Below are positions 1 to 8,120 of a DNA stretch of 64,000 bases, piece by piece (the first letter of the stretch is position 1; each line of letters starts with the position of its first letter). The notes under the pieces are model-generated. The model had not been told where the DNA came from. It saw nothing but the letters and a program-made list of their open reading frames with translations, and searched no databases. The position numbers and the translations under genes were made by a program. Source of the DNA: SIAF01 sp046152955 (lineage in GTDB: Bacteria > Planctomycetota > Planctomycetia > Planctomycetales > Planctomycetaceae); NCBI GenBank assembly GCA_046152955.1, contig JBJXGA010000381.1, forward strand, positions 3,408 through 67,407, written 5' to 3'.

Positions 1-910
1 TTGACTTGGGCCGCGGGGGAAAGGCCCGCGCGGTTCCCCCGTTTTGCCCCAGCAGGGCCTCGGCGGAAATGAGATTTACCACCTTTTGCGCCAGGGAGTC
101 CATTTGCATCACGAGCGAATCGACGCGGCTGGCAAAGAACAGATACAGCATCAGGGCGGGAATCGCCACCGTCAGCCCGGCGGCAGTGGTGATCAGCGCC
201 TCGCCGATCCCCCCTGCGAGCTGTTCCGATTTGCCCATCGCGGAACTGTTGGCAATCTCGTTGAAACACTTGATCATGCCGAACACGGTCCCCAGGAGTC
301 CCAACAGGGGGGAGACGGTGGAGATGGCGTTGAGGATCCGCAAGTGCTTCCGCAGTTGCCCCACCTGCCGCTCCCCCCCATCGATGATCGCCTGTTCGAC
401 TTCGACGCTCGGCTTGCCCCACTTTCGCACACCGTGGGCAAACACCTCGGCCACGGGGCTGGCGTTCTCCTCGCACAGTTTCAAGGCTTCGTCCCGATCG
501 AGTTCCGAGCGTTCGAGATGCTCCAGAAAGCGTTTGACGAAGTCGTTGGGGATCACGCGACGGCGACGAAGAACGACCATCCGCTCCACCCCAAACGCCA
601 GCATCACGATCGAACACAGGGCGATGGGGTACATCAGGACTCCCCCCGCCTCGAACATCTTCGAGACGGTCATCGGAATCCCCAGCGGGGCATCCGTCGT
701 CGCAGTCGATTTGCGGGTGTCGCCAGTCCGGGCAGCGGGAGTGATCACGTCCTCGGTCTCTGCCGAGGGGTCGTCCCCCGACTGTCCCCGGCAGGGAACC
801 GCCCAACCAATCGACAGCGCCAGTGCGCAGGCCAGCCACCAGCCGGCGGCGCTCCGCCCCCCTCCCGTCGCATCGGTCAGGTCTGGCACAGACAACTTTC
901 CGTAATTCAT
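1..910 (-). CDS. MotA/TolQ/ExbB-type proton channel protein (3' end outside window)
   Basis: Inner-membrane proton-channel subunit of the ExbB/TolQ/MotA family, which couples the proton gradient to envelope work with an ExbD/TolR partner. The frame is open from an ATG at 910 through the left edge, giving 303 residues without a stop. A hydrophobic stretch lies at residues 21-40, a second segment at 91-113, and the paired family helices at about 195-215 (SPLLGLLGTVFGMI) and 233-262 (GEALITTAAGLTVAIPALM). These last two are the family hallmark. The N-terminus is longer than in E. coli ExbB because an acidic, probably periplasmic, region of about 45 residues follows the first hydrophobic segment. 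It starts 54 bases after the TPR gene, so the two are probably co-transcribed. No good ribosome site precedes the ATG. ExbD would be expected just outside the window. The family call is firm; the substrate system is unknown. Confidence 0.92.
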   Translation of the reverse strand, partial: MNYGKLSVPDLTDATGGGRSAAGWWLACALALSIGWAVPCRGQSGDDPSAETEDVITPAARTGDTRKSTATTDAPLGIPMTVSKMFEAGGVLMYPIALCSIVMLAFGVERMVVLRRRRVIPNDFVKRFLEHLERSELDRDEALKLCEENASPVAEVFAHGVRKWGKPSVEVEQAIIDGGERQVGQLRKHLRILNAISTVSPLLGLLGTVFGMIKCFNEIANSSAMGKSEQLAGGIGEALITTAAGLTVAIPALMLYLFFASRVDSLVMQMDSLAQKVVNLISAEALLGQNGGTARAFPPRPKS

Positions 911-964
911 GTTCGCACGCGTTGGAAAAGAGACGGAGGGTTCAGGAGCAAGCGGCGGCATAGC

Positions 965-3900
965 TCAGCCGGCCGCCAGCTTCTTGCGCACCTGATCCAG
1001 ACGCTCCCGCGCTTTGGGAGCGACATCTTTGTTATCGGAATAATCACGCAGCAATTCGTCGTAGGTTTTGGCTGCCGCCTTCCACTGCCCCAAGGCTTCC
1101 TGGCACACCCCCGCCTGGAACAGCGCCGGCGCCTGCCACTCCGGATACTTGTAGAGAATTTCGACCTTCAGATAGGCCTTCAGCGCCTCGTCGTAGTTCT
1201 TTTCGAACAGATAAGTTTCGGCGATGTGAAACTGGCTTTTGGCGGCGGTTTCCGTCTGCTTTCCCTGGGGACTTTGCACCGCCCGCTCGAACGCCGCCCG
1301 CGCTTCGGTCCACAGCGCCTGCGCCTTAAAACACCGCCCCAGCACTTCATCGATCTGATAGAGCGCGGGAGAGTCGGGAGATGATTTTTCCACTTCGCCG
1401 CGCGTCGCGGCGACCCCCTTGTAGTCTTTCAGTCGAAACTGCGCTTCCGCCAGCATCACCCAAGCCTGTGGGAGCCAGGGGGCTTGAGCGACCTGAGGCT
1501 CCGAACGCATTCCCACCAGCGCGGTGAGCCGGTCCCGCGCCGACGGATACGCTCCTGAGTAAAATTCCGCCTCGGCCCATTTGTGCTGCGCTTCCAGACG
1601 GTACGTTCCCGAAGGAAATCGCTGGAGCGACTCTTCACAGACCCGGCGCAAATCGTCCCAGCGTTTGGCTTCGACTTCAATTTGCATCGTTTGGAACAGC
1701 GCCCGCTGCTGCACTGTTTCGTCCGCTTTGGCATCGGTCGCCAGTGCGCGAAACCCCTTCCGCGCTTCGTCCAACCGTCCGGCGATCAGGTCGCTTTCCG
1801 CCAGACTCAGCCGCGCGTTGTCTGCCAGCGGGCTGTCCGGGTAGTCACGCGCCAGCCGCCGAAACAGCTCGTCCGCTTTGGCGAAATCCTCGGCGGCATA
1901 ATGCACGGTGGCCCATTGATCGATCACTTTGTCGGCATCCGCGCGGCCTGGAAACCGCTTGAGCAGCCCTTCGTAGACAGCGTCCGCCTCGGGGAGTTTT
2001 TGCAATCGCGCCAACAGCCCCGCCGATTGCAGTCCCGCCAGGAACACGTGCTCGGAAGTCCCAGGTCGGGCAAACGCTTCGGTAAACGCTGTTTGAGACC
2101 GGTTCAAGTCCCCGGCATCCTGCCAGGCGCGGCCCCGCATGAAGGCCGCCTCAGCGACCAGCTCGCTGTCGGGGTGTTCGGTCAACAAGCGGCCAAACGC
2201 GGCCGCAGCTTCGGGAAACGCTTTCCGCTTGTATTCGGTCCAGCCCAAATCGGCCAAAGCCCGCGGATGCTGAGGAGTGGCTGCGGGACGAGCCGCCAGC
2301 TCCCCATACAGTCCCCGCGCCCAGTCCCAATCCTCGGCAGCGAAAGCGATCGTGGCCACCTCCAGCAGCGCCTGATCGGTTTCCGGACGTTCGGCGTCCC
2401 ACTTCTTCATGGTCGCCAGAGTCTGCTGCGACTCCGACTTCTGCCCCGCCAGCGCCTGCGCCACCGCCTTGAGGCTGCGGGCCTGTCCCCCCAGCGGTCC
2501 CCGTTCGGCGAATTTCAGGTATCGCTCCACCCCCTCCACCACTTCGCGGCAGCGCGCCAACCGGATTTTCGACGACTCTCCCTCCTGGGGGTTCTTGGCC
2601 GCCGCGCGGGCCAGTGCCAGGGAACTGGCGCCCCGCAGGACGAACACACCGGCGAATTCCGGCGCGCCGGCCCCCTGGTCCCATTGGGCGGCCAGGGGGG
2701 CCGAGACTTCCAGGGCGGCGACGTGGTCTTGCCGTTTCTGCATGACTTCCGCGAGATAGTACCGAGCCTGGAGTCGGGTGGACTCCACTTCGCTCCCGTC
2801 GATCACTCCCTGCAGGACGCGGGCCGCTCCCGGCAGATCGTTGTTCGCCGTCAGGACGCGCCCCTTGAGAATCTCCTGGCGAAATCTCAATTTGTTTCCA
2901 GGGAATTCCCGTTCAAAGCGGGACAGGAGCGCCGTCGCCTGTTCAGTCCGACCTCCATTCACCAGCGCCTGGCAGGCTCCATGCAGACTCTCGTCCGCCA
3001 TGGAACCCTTGGGCCAGCGTCCCACTCCCTGCAGGAACAGCTCTCCCGCCTGGTCGTAGTTGCCGCGGCGCTGTTCGCAATCGGCCCAGTGATATTGCAG
3101 TTTCTCCGCGATCGGCAGATCGGCGAATTTCTTCGTGGCCGCCGACAGCACTTCCACTGCTTTCGTCAGGTCGGGGAGCGACCGCAGGCTGAGCCCCTTC
3201 CAAAGCGCTGCTTCGGCTGCCAGTTTGTCGCTCTGGGCCGCTCTGTCGAACTGCGCGATCGCCTGCGGATACTGCCCGAGGCGATACAGCGCAAAGCCTC
3301 GATTGAGCTGCGCCAGAGGGGCTTGCGGACTTTGCGGAAATTGCTGCTCCAGCGCTCCGTAGGCGGCCGCGGCCTCGGCGTACCTCCCGGCGTCAAAATG
3401 GAGCGCCCCCAGATTGAGCTGCGCTTCGGCCGCGCGCGAACCGGTTTTGTCGGCAGCCAATCGCTGGTAAATGCGGAGCGCCTCGTCCGGTTGCTTGAGC
3501 AGCTCGTGCGCGCGGGCCATGCCGAACTGCGTTTCTTCCAGGAGCGCCCCCTGGGGAAACGATTGAATCGCGGCCCGAAAGTGGACCAGCGCGGCGTCCG
3601 GGCGATTGAGACGCAGCTCGGCATCCGCCAAATACGGAAGCGCCCATTCCCGCAACGGATCGTCTCGCACCTGGGTGACGAACGTCGTCAGTTCTTTTTC
3701 TGCGGCGGCAAAATCTTCGAGATGATAACTGCAATGTCCGATCCAGTAATGCGCCGCCGGCAGAAACGATTTGACGTAGTCTTTGACGTAGGCCCGAAGC
3801 ACGTCGCGCCCCCCGCGAAAATCGTCCAGCTTCACCAGCGACAGCCCCAGGTAATACCGGGCGTTCTCGACCTTGGGGTGCTGCCCGTTCTTTTTGAGAA

Positions 3901-4057
3901 AGGCCTGAAAGCTCTCTGCCGCCAGCTTCCATTGCTCTTTGTTGTAGAATCCAACAGCCAGGCGGTAGTCCTCTTGGGCATCTTCGGCGCTCCAGGCGCA
4001 GGGCGCGGCGCACGAGATCAACAGGAGGATGCCGGCGACGACGCGGCAGAAGCGCAT
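965..4057 (-). CDS. Secreted tetratricopeptide-repeat protein, about 1030 residues
   Basis: A large periplasmic or outer-envelope TPR scaffold. A signal peptide (MRFCRVVAGILLLISCAAP, cleavage near AWSA-ED) precedes a chain of TPR-type helical pairs running to the C-terminus. Typical units include AARYYLGLSL-like, YAEAAAAYGALEQQFP, FAKADELFRRLARDYPDSPLADNA and WKAAAKTYDELLRDYS. The pattern resembles YbgF/CpoB and Tol-associated TPR proteins, but the array is far longer. I chose the ATG at 4057 because the signal peptide begins there; 4063 is two codons earlier and equally possible. The frame remains open further upstream, but that part has no protein-like composition. The ExbB-like gene follows after 54 bases, so a role in a Tol/Exb-like energised envelope complex is a reasonable inference. 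Confidence 0.9.
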   Translation of the reverse strand: MRFCRVVAGILLLISCAAPCAWSAEDAQEDYRLAVGFYNKEQWKLAAESFQAFLKKNGQHPKVENARYYLGLSLVKLDDFRGGRDVLRAYVKDYVKSFLPAAHYWIGHCSYHLEDFAAAEKELTTFVTQVRDDPLREWALPYLADAELRLNRPDAALVHFRAAIQSFPQGALLEETQFGMARAHELLKQPDEALRIYQRLAADKTGSRAAEAQLNLGALHFDAGRYAEAAAAYGALEQQFPQSPQAPLAQLNRGFALYRLGQYPQAIAQFDRAAQSDKLAAEAALWKGLSLRSLPDLTKAVEVLSAATKKFADLPIAEKLQYHWADCEQRRGNYDQAGELFLQGVGRWPKGSMADESLHGACQALVNGGRTEQATALLSRFEREFPGNKLRFRQEILKGRVLTANNDLPGAARVLQGVIDGSEVESTRLQARYYLAEVMQKRQDHVAALEVSAPLAAQWDQGAGAPEFAGVFVLRGASSLALARAAAKNPQEGESSKIRLARCREVVEGVERYLKFAERGPLGGQARSLKAVAQALAGQKSESQQTLATMKKWDAERPETDQALLEVATIAFAAEDWDWARGLYGELAARPAATPQHPRALADLGWTEYKRKAFPEAAAAFGRLLTEHPDSELVAEAAFMRGRAWQDAGDLNRSQTAFTEAFARPGTSEHVFLAGLQSAGLLARLQKLPEADAVYEGLLKRFPGRADADKVIDQWATVHYAAEDFAKADELFRRLARDYPDSPLADNARLSLAESDLIAGRLDEARKGFRALATDAKADETVQQRALFQTMQIEVEAKRWDDLRRVCEESLQRFPSGTYRLEAQHKWAEAEFYSGAYPSARDRLTALVGMRSEPQVAQAPWLPQAWVMLAEAQFRLKDYKGVAATRGEVEKSSPDSPALYQIDEVLGRCFKAQALWTEARAAFERAVQSPQGKQTETAAKSQFHIAETYLFEKNYDEALKAYLKVEILYKYPEWQAPALFQAGVCQEALGQWKAAAKTYDELLRDYSDNKDVAPKARERLDQVRKKLAAG

Positions 4058-4263
4058 TGGCATGCGGCAAGGGGCGCCGTTCCCCGCCTGCCGGAACCCG
4101 TTCCGGATCCGGGGCGTCGGGGAACTCCACGGTGGAACTCCCCTTCTCGCTGCACTTTCGTAAGACGCCATCAACGTCGCTGCTCCACACCAGGCTTGAG
4201 TTGGCCGCCGAGTGATTTTATCCGCGGTCGATTCCGCGGAGCAAGCCGGAGGTCGCCAACGGA

Positions 4264-4298
4264 CACCAGCCCGGCTGCGCGAGGCAGCCGGGCTGGTG
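4264..4298 (-). terminator. Strong hairpin downstream of the small lipoprotein gene
   Basis: A perfect 15-bp stem (4264-4278 with 4284-4298) and a 5-nt loop lie just beyond the stop codon at 4353. On the minus strand no clear T-run follows; on the plus strand a TTTT lies just outside. It therefore reads as a transcription barrier between this gene and the TPR gene, but not as a textbook intrinsic terminator in the needed orientation. Confidence 0.55.
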
Positions 4299-4352
4299 CT
4301 GGTTTTCAGATTCCGAACAGGACCGATGTGCATGCGGCCAAAGCCATAACGA

Positions 4353-4964
4353 TCAGTAGCTGCCGGCGTCCGGACCGGCACAGCGGATCAGGTGATCGTG
4401 GTCGATGTAGACGACTTCGATGACGCTGTCGGTGTGCGAGAACGGCACGGGCCAGTCCGATCGAATCGTCTTGTCGAAGTACACGGTGCATTTATAATGG
4501 CACTTGTGGTGCCGCGCCGGTCCCACCATCGGGTAGAACTTGCATTCGCCGACGCTATCGACGATTGGCTCCACTACCAGGCGGACGTTGTTGCGCGTGG
4601 TTTCGGCGATGAACGGCATCCCTCCCTTGGTGTCGTCGGGGAGGGCACGCATCACCTCGTCAGGCGAGGGGTTGTCCATGCAGAACAACGGGGCGTTTTC
4701 CCCTTCGATCGGATCGAGGACCGGCACCTTGCTGTAGCGTTCCTCTTCCCAGTAGGTGTCTTCAATTTCCTGGCTGAAATAGGGGCTGACCGGAATGAAC
4801 GGGGTGGTCACCCAGAACTTGGACAACAGCCAGTTCTGATTCCAATACCCCCCCCCCATCAGGAGTCCCGAGGGATATCCCAGGCAGCCGCTGCTGCTCC
4901 CGGCCAGCAACCAGAGTCCGGCCAGCAGGGTGATTCGCTTCATCAGTTTATGGAGGCCGTCCAT
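4353..4964 (-). CDS. Hypothetical lipoprotein, 203 residues
   Basis: No domain recognised. The ATG at 4964 has a good ribosome site (TTTTGGAG about 8 bases upstream). It gives a charged start and a hydrophobic segment (ITLLAGLWLLAGSSSGC) ending in a possible lipidated Cys27; the lipobox is imperfect. The mature part begins with a Gly/Trp/aromatic stretch (GYPSGLLMGGGYWNQNWLL), then a soluble region with six further cysteines including HHKCHYKC, and ends ...IRCAGPDAGSY. This is probably an outer-membrane-facing lipoprotein of a planctomycete-specific family. A hairpin follows the gene and a candidate promoter lies about 110 bases upstream, so it is probably a single-gene unit. The frame continues upstream to 5060, but the signal segment and ribosome site favour 4964. 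Confidence 0.8.
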   Translation of the reverse strand: MDGLHKLMKRITLLAGLWLLAGSSSGCLGYPSGLLMGGGYWNQNWLLSKFWVTTPFIPVSPYFSQEIEDTYWEEERYSKVPVLDPIEGENAPLFCMDNPSPDEVMRALPDDTKGGMPFIAETTRNNVRLVVEPIVDSVGECKFYPMVGPARHHKCHYKCTVYFDKTIRSDWPVPFSHTDSVIEVVYIDHDHLIRCAGPDAGSY

Positions 4965-5072
4965 GCTTTTCTCCAAAAGACAATCGTGAGAGTGGCTGCT
5001 CGAATGCTCCCCGCGGTCCTGTCGCGAGAGGCGGTGAAACGCAGTCTGAAAACCACACACTGCGTCTCTTGT

Positions 5073-5101
5073 CTTATGTATCGATCGTGCGGGTCGGTCA
5101 A
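5073..5101 (-). promoter_or_regulatory. Candidate sigma70-type promoter for the small lipoprotein gene
   Basis: Read on the minus strand, TTGACC (5101-5096), a 17-base spacer and CATAAG (5078-5073) give a near-consensus -35 and a weak -10, about 110 bases before the ATG at 4964. The -35 part lies in a 17-bp sequence that recurs at 7967-7983. Confidence 0.3.
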
Positions 5102-5153
5102 CTTGTGAGAATTTTCCGATTTTGTCGTTTGTAGCGATTTTTTTGTCCGGCAG

Positions 5154-5191
5154 GAAAAAAACCAGCCCGGCTTCGACAGGCGAAGCCGGGC
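5154..5191 (-). terminator. Rho-independent terminator of the BON-domain gene
   Basis: An 11-bp GC-rich stem (5165-5175 with 5181-5191, loop ACAGG on the plus strand) is followed on the minus strand by TGG and a run of seven Ts. It sits about 40 bases after the stop codon at 5232, the layout of an intrinsic terminator. Confidence 0.8.
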
Positions 5192-5231
5192 AGTTCGTGG
5201 CCTGATTCAGGCGGCGCGTTCTCTGTAAACC

Positions 5232-6047
5232 CTACCAGTTGGCGGGGTTGAGGAACCACCACCAGCGGTCAGTCCGGGGACTGAAACTCAGGTTCCAGTA
5301 TCCGTCGTCCCATTCCAGCGTCGCTTTACGCCATCCCAGTGGAACCTGGGGATAGGGGTAAAACGGGCCGATGTAGGGCCAGGCCGAAGCGGAATACTGC
5401 GTCGGATAGGTGACCGCGGCATAGTTGGGGTACTGGGCATACGCCGGCCAGGCGTAGTCCGGATGGTTGGGCTGGTTGTACAACATGTTGCCGCCACCTG
5501 CTCCCGGGGGGCCCTGCATCGCGGCCGGGGGAGGTCCATAGGAGGCCGGGTTGGCCGGAATCGGCTGAATCCCTTGCGGCACAGCTCCTTGCGGAATTTG
5601 AACCGGCTCCTGCCCTTCATAGGCCGCCTGGTAATTCACCTGCCGAGCCCTGGGGGGTCGCGCCCCTTTGGGTTGGCTGGCCGCCGCCTGCTGCACTGGT
5701 CGCCCCTTGGGCTCCGCCACAGCCAGCTTGTTGTCGACCTTCGTGACCCCCTTGACCGATTTGGCAGCCGTAGCGGCCGCTTTCTTCAGGTCGGGGTTGG
5801 TCACGACCCCTTTCAGGGTGGTCACTCCCTTGTCCACATAAATTTCGATTTCCTGACCATCCAGGCGGGCCTTCACCAGGGCTTGCTTGACCCGGTTGGC
5901 GATTTCCTGGTTTTGGTCGGCTCCCGGAGCCTTAGCGGCCTGAGAGGCGGGGGACTGCTTGCTGAACCCTGAGAATGGACCGGCCAGCGTGATGCCGGGG
6001 GTCAAGGCCAGAAGCCCTACTGACAACCACTTCTGATACCGTCGCAT
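5232..6047 (-). CDS. Secreted BON-domain protein with aromatic-rich C-terminus
   Basis: An exported 271-residue protein. The start at 6047 is set by AAGGAG nine bases upstream and a signal peptide (MRRYQKWLSVGLLALTPGITLAG). A BON domain, a fold of about 60 residues linked to membrane or phospholipid contact, lies at about residues 50-110 (ANRVKQALVKARLDG, VTTLKGVVTNPDLKKAAA, GVTKVDNKL). A Pro/Gln-rich linker follows. The last 80 residues are rich in Tyr, Pro and Trp and end in a Trp cluster (DRWWWFLNPANW). It is probably an envelope protein that binds the outer membrane or cell wall. It is divergent from the YTV-like gene at 6514, with 466 bases between them, and has its own terminator. Confidence 0.88.
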   Translation of the reverse strand: MRRYQKWLSVGLLALTPGITLAGPFSGFSKQSPASQAAKAPGADQNQEIANRVKQALVKARLDGQEIEIYVDKGVTTLKGVVTNPDLKKAAATAAKSVKGVTKVDNKLAVAEPKGRPVQQAAASQPKGARPPRARQVNYQAAYEGQEPVQIPQGAVPQGIQPIPANPASYGPPPAAMQGPPGAGGGNMLYNQPNHPDYAWPAYAQYPNYAAVTYPTQYSASAWPYIGPFYPYPQVPLGWRKATLEWDDGYWNLSFSPRTDRWWWFLNPANW

Positions 6048-6213
6048 GAACTGATCTCCTTCCATGTTCCGTTCAAGTGACACCCGGCGGTGCGATCACC
6101 ACTGAATCGAGAGAACGCCGGCGCGAGGATCGCGCGAGGGGAACCTCGATGCTTGCAAACCTATTCATCGGTCCGACTTCTCCGTCTATGACAGTTTTTT
6201 CGGAAATTTCGCG

Positions 6214-6229
6214 CGGAATGTTCATTCCG
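6214..6229. promoter_or_regulatory. Short inverted repeat in the divergent BON/YTV intergenic region
   Basis: CGGAATG-TT-CATTCCG is a perfect 7+7 dyad, preceded by a GAAATTTC palindrome, between two divergent genes. The size suits a dimeric regulator site. The rest of 6048-6513 shows no convincing gene. Confidence 0.3.
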
Positions 6230-6513
6230 AATATACCGGTCGATCCGTCCCGCCTCACCAAGGCGGCGAGCGGGGGGCGTCAGCTCCCCTGTTTCTCTTC
6301 CTTCAGAGCAACCTCTTCTACGAAATCTCTGTTCGAAAGACCGTTTGCAGCGCTTGTGCCGGTCGTAAATTCTCCTGCCTGGAAAGAATGGGCTAAATGG
6401 GCGCGTTGGCTGGAGTGCGCAGGGTTTGTGCGTCGAACTCAGTATACGTAGGGCGGAGGACGCTCTGCTGGTCGATTACAGAGTATGCGTTGTCAGTGCT
6501 GAGGAGCCGACCC

Positions 6514-7872
6514 ATGAAAACCAATTTGATGCTTTCGATTGTCGCCGCGACCCTGCTCGCGGCGGGCGCCGGCCGCACCGCTCAGGCGGGGTATTGCGGC
6601 GGCGCAAGTTACGCTTGCTGTCCGGCAAGCTGCGCCGCCCCGGCGGCGGACGTTTGCCAGGTGCGTTGTTGCATGACCCCCTGCTATAAGACGGTCCAGG
6701 AGACGGTCTGGGAGCAGGAGACGTGCGTCTGCACCAAAACGGTGTATGACACGATCTGCCAGGCGGTCCCGGTGACCTGCTGCAAGACGGTCTACGACAC
6801 CTGCTATCGGGACGAGTGCTACACCGTTTGCCGTCCGCAGTACCAGACCTGCTACCGGGAAGTCTGCGAAAAGCGCTGCCGTCCTGTCTACCAGACCTGC
6901 TACCGCGACGAACAATACGTCGTGCGCCGTCCGGTCTACGAGACCTGCTACCGGGACGTCTGCCACACCGTCTGCCGTCCGGTCTACCAGACCTGCTACA
7001 AGGAATGCTGCTACACGGTCTGCAAACCGGTCTACGAGACGTGCTACCGGGACGTCTGCTGTACGCATTACCGAACCGAAACCGAAACCCGCTACCGTGA
7101 CGTCTGCTACACGACGTGTCGCCCAGTGTGCGAAACGAAGTGCATCAACGTCTGCTGCGGGGAATGGAAAACGGTTCAGGAATGCATCCCCGGACCGGTC
7201 ATGACCCGTTGCGTTCAGGATCCGGGAACCTGGGAATTCGATCCCTGCACCTGCTGCTGCTGCTATCGCCCCGGCTGCTGCCGCACCGAATGCGTCCAGT
7301 GCCCTCCGACGATCTGCTGCAAGAAAGTGTGGTGCCCGCGGATCGAACAGCGGACGATCACCTGCACGCGGTATGTGCAGGAAGTCCAGCACTGCCAGGT
7401 GCCTTACACCTGCTGCCGCCAGGTGCCGTACACGGTGACCAAACGCGTCCCGTACACGGTCTGCCGAATGGAACAGCAGGTTTGCCGCCGGACGGTTCCC
7501 TACACCACCTGCACGATGGTGCAGGAGACCTGCACCAAGCGGGTTCCGTACACCGTCTGCCGGATGGTCGAACAATGCTGCACGCGTCGCGTGCCGTACA
7601 CCACCTGCCAGATGGTTGAGGAATGCTGCACCCGCAAGGTGCCGTACACGACTTGCACGATGGTTCAGCAGACGTGTACTCGCAAAGTGCCGTACTGCGT
7701 GCCGCGGACAGTGACCTATCAGTCCTGCCGGTATGAAACCCGCTGCGTGCCGCGGCAGGTTCAATATTGCACGACCCGTTGCGTGCCGCGGGTCGTCTGC
7801 CGACAGGTTCCGGTGCAGACCTGCTGCCCGGATCCGAGCAGCCAGCCGAAAGCGGCATCGTGCTGCCACTGA
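6514..7872 (+). CDS. Cysteine-rich YTV-type cell-wall protein with 16-residue repeats
   Basis: A 452-residue exported protein with very high cysteine content. ATG 6514 follows GAGGAG (6501-6506) and starts a signal peptide (MKTNLMLSIVAATLLAAGAG, cleavage near AQA-GYC). Two repeat arrays follow. Residues about 90-205 hold seven copies of a 16-residue unit close to CYRDxCYTVCRPVYQT. Residues about 300-410 hold about six units close to VPYTTCxMVxxxCTRK. A Cys-rich bridge with CCCCY separates them. The tail is CVPRxVxYCTTRCVPRVVCRQVPVQTCC. Proteins with YTV-like cysteine-rich repeats are reported as abundant cell-wall components in planctomycetes such as Rhodopirellula, where disulphide cross-linking is thought to rigidify the wall. 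That role is inferred here from the motif. A terminator follows. Confidence 0.9.
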   Translation: MKTNLMLSIVAATLLAAGAGRTAQAGYCGGASYACCPASCAAPAADVCQVRCCMTPCYKTVQETVWEQETCVCTKTVYDTICQAVPVTCCKTVYDTCYRDECYTVCRPQYQTCYREVCEKRCRPVYQTCYRDEQYVVRRPVYETCYRDVCHTVCRPVYQTCYKECCYTVCKPVYETCYRDVCCTHYRTETETRYRDVCYTTCRPVCETKCINVCCGEWKTVQECIPGPVMTRCVQDPGTWEFDPCTCCCCYRPGCCRTECVQCPPTICCKKVWCPRIEQRTITCTRYVQEVQHCQVPYTCCRQVPYTVTKRVPYTVCRMEQQVCRRTVPYTTCTMVQETCTKRVPYTVCRMVEQCCTRRVPYTTCQMVEECCTRKVPYTTCTMVQQTCTRKVPYCVPRTVTYQSCRYETRCVPRQVQYCTTRCVPRVVCRQVPVQTCCPDPSSQPKAASCCH

Positions 7873-7908
7873 AAGTGACCTCAGGCGACTTCGCCTGACA
7901 ACGCGGCT

Positions 7909-7935
7909 CGAGGGCGACCCAAGTGGTCGCCCTCG
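7909..7935 (+). terminator. Hairpin terminator of the YTV-type gene
   Basis: An 11-bp stem (7909-7919 with 7925-7935) followed by a T-rich stretch (GGCTTTCTTTGTTG) lies 36 bases after the stop at 7872. A smaller 7-bp hairpin (TCAGGCG/CGCCTGA, 7881-7898) precedes it. Confidence 0.75.
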
Positions 7936-8120
7936 GGCTTTCTTTGTTGTGGTTTTGGCGCGCGGGTCGTGCCGGTCGGTCAAACTTTGACGTTGAGAGG
8001 GGTCCGGCTCGCGCACGGAACCGGCCAGTTGGCACAATCGCTTAATGCCTGATTTTGTGCGCAGTCGATGAACACAGTGACAGGATGTCAGCCGATCATT
8101 GCGGTCAGGGAGGGATGCAC

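Noticed and set aside
1583..4423. Plus-strand open frame of about 946 codons opposite the TPR gene
   Set aside because: Arises from the GC-rich codon pattern of the opposite gene; low-complexity basic composition and no domain.
6780..7700. Tandem repeats that could resemble a CRISPR array
   Set aside because: 48-bp periods are in-frame protein repeats with no unique spacers and no cas genes.
6493..8037. Minus-strand open frame opposite the YTV-type gene
   Set aside because: Ala/Arg-rich reverse of a Cys-rich repeat gene; no start or family motif.
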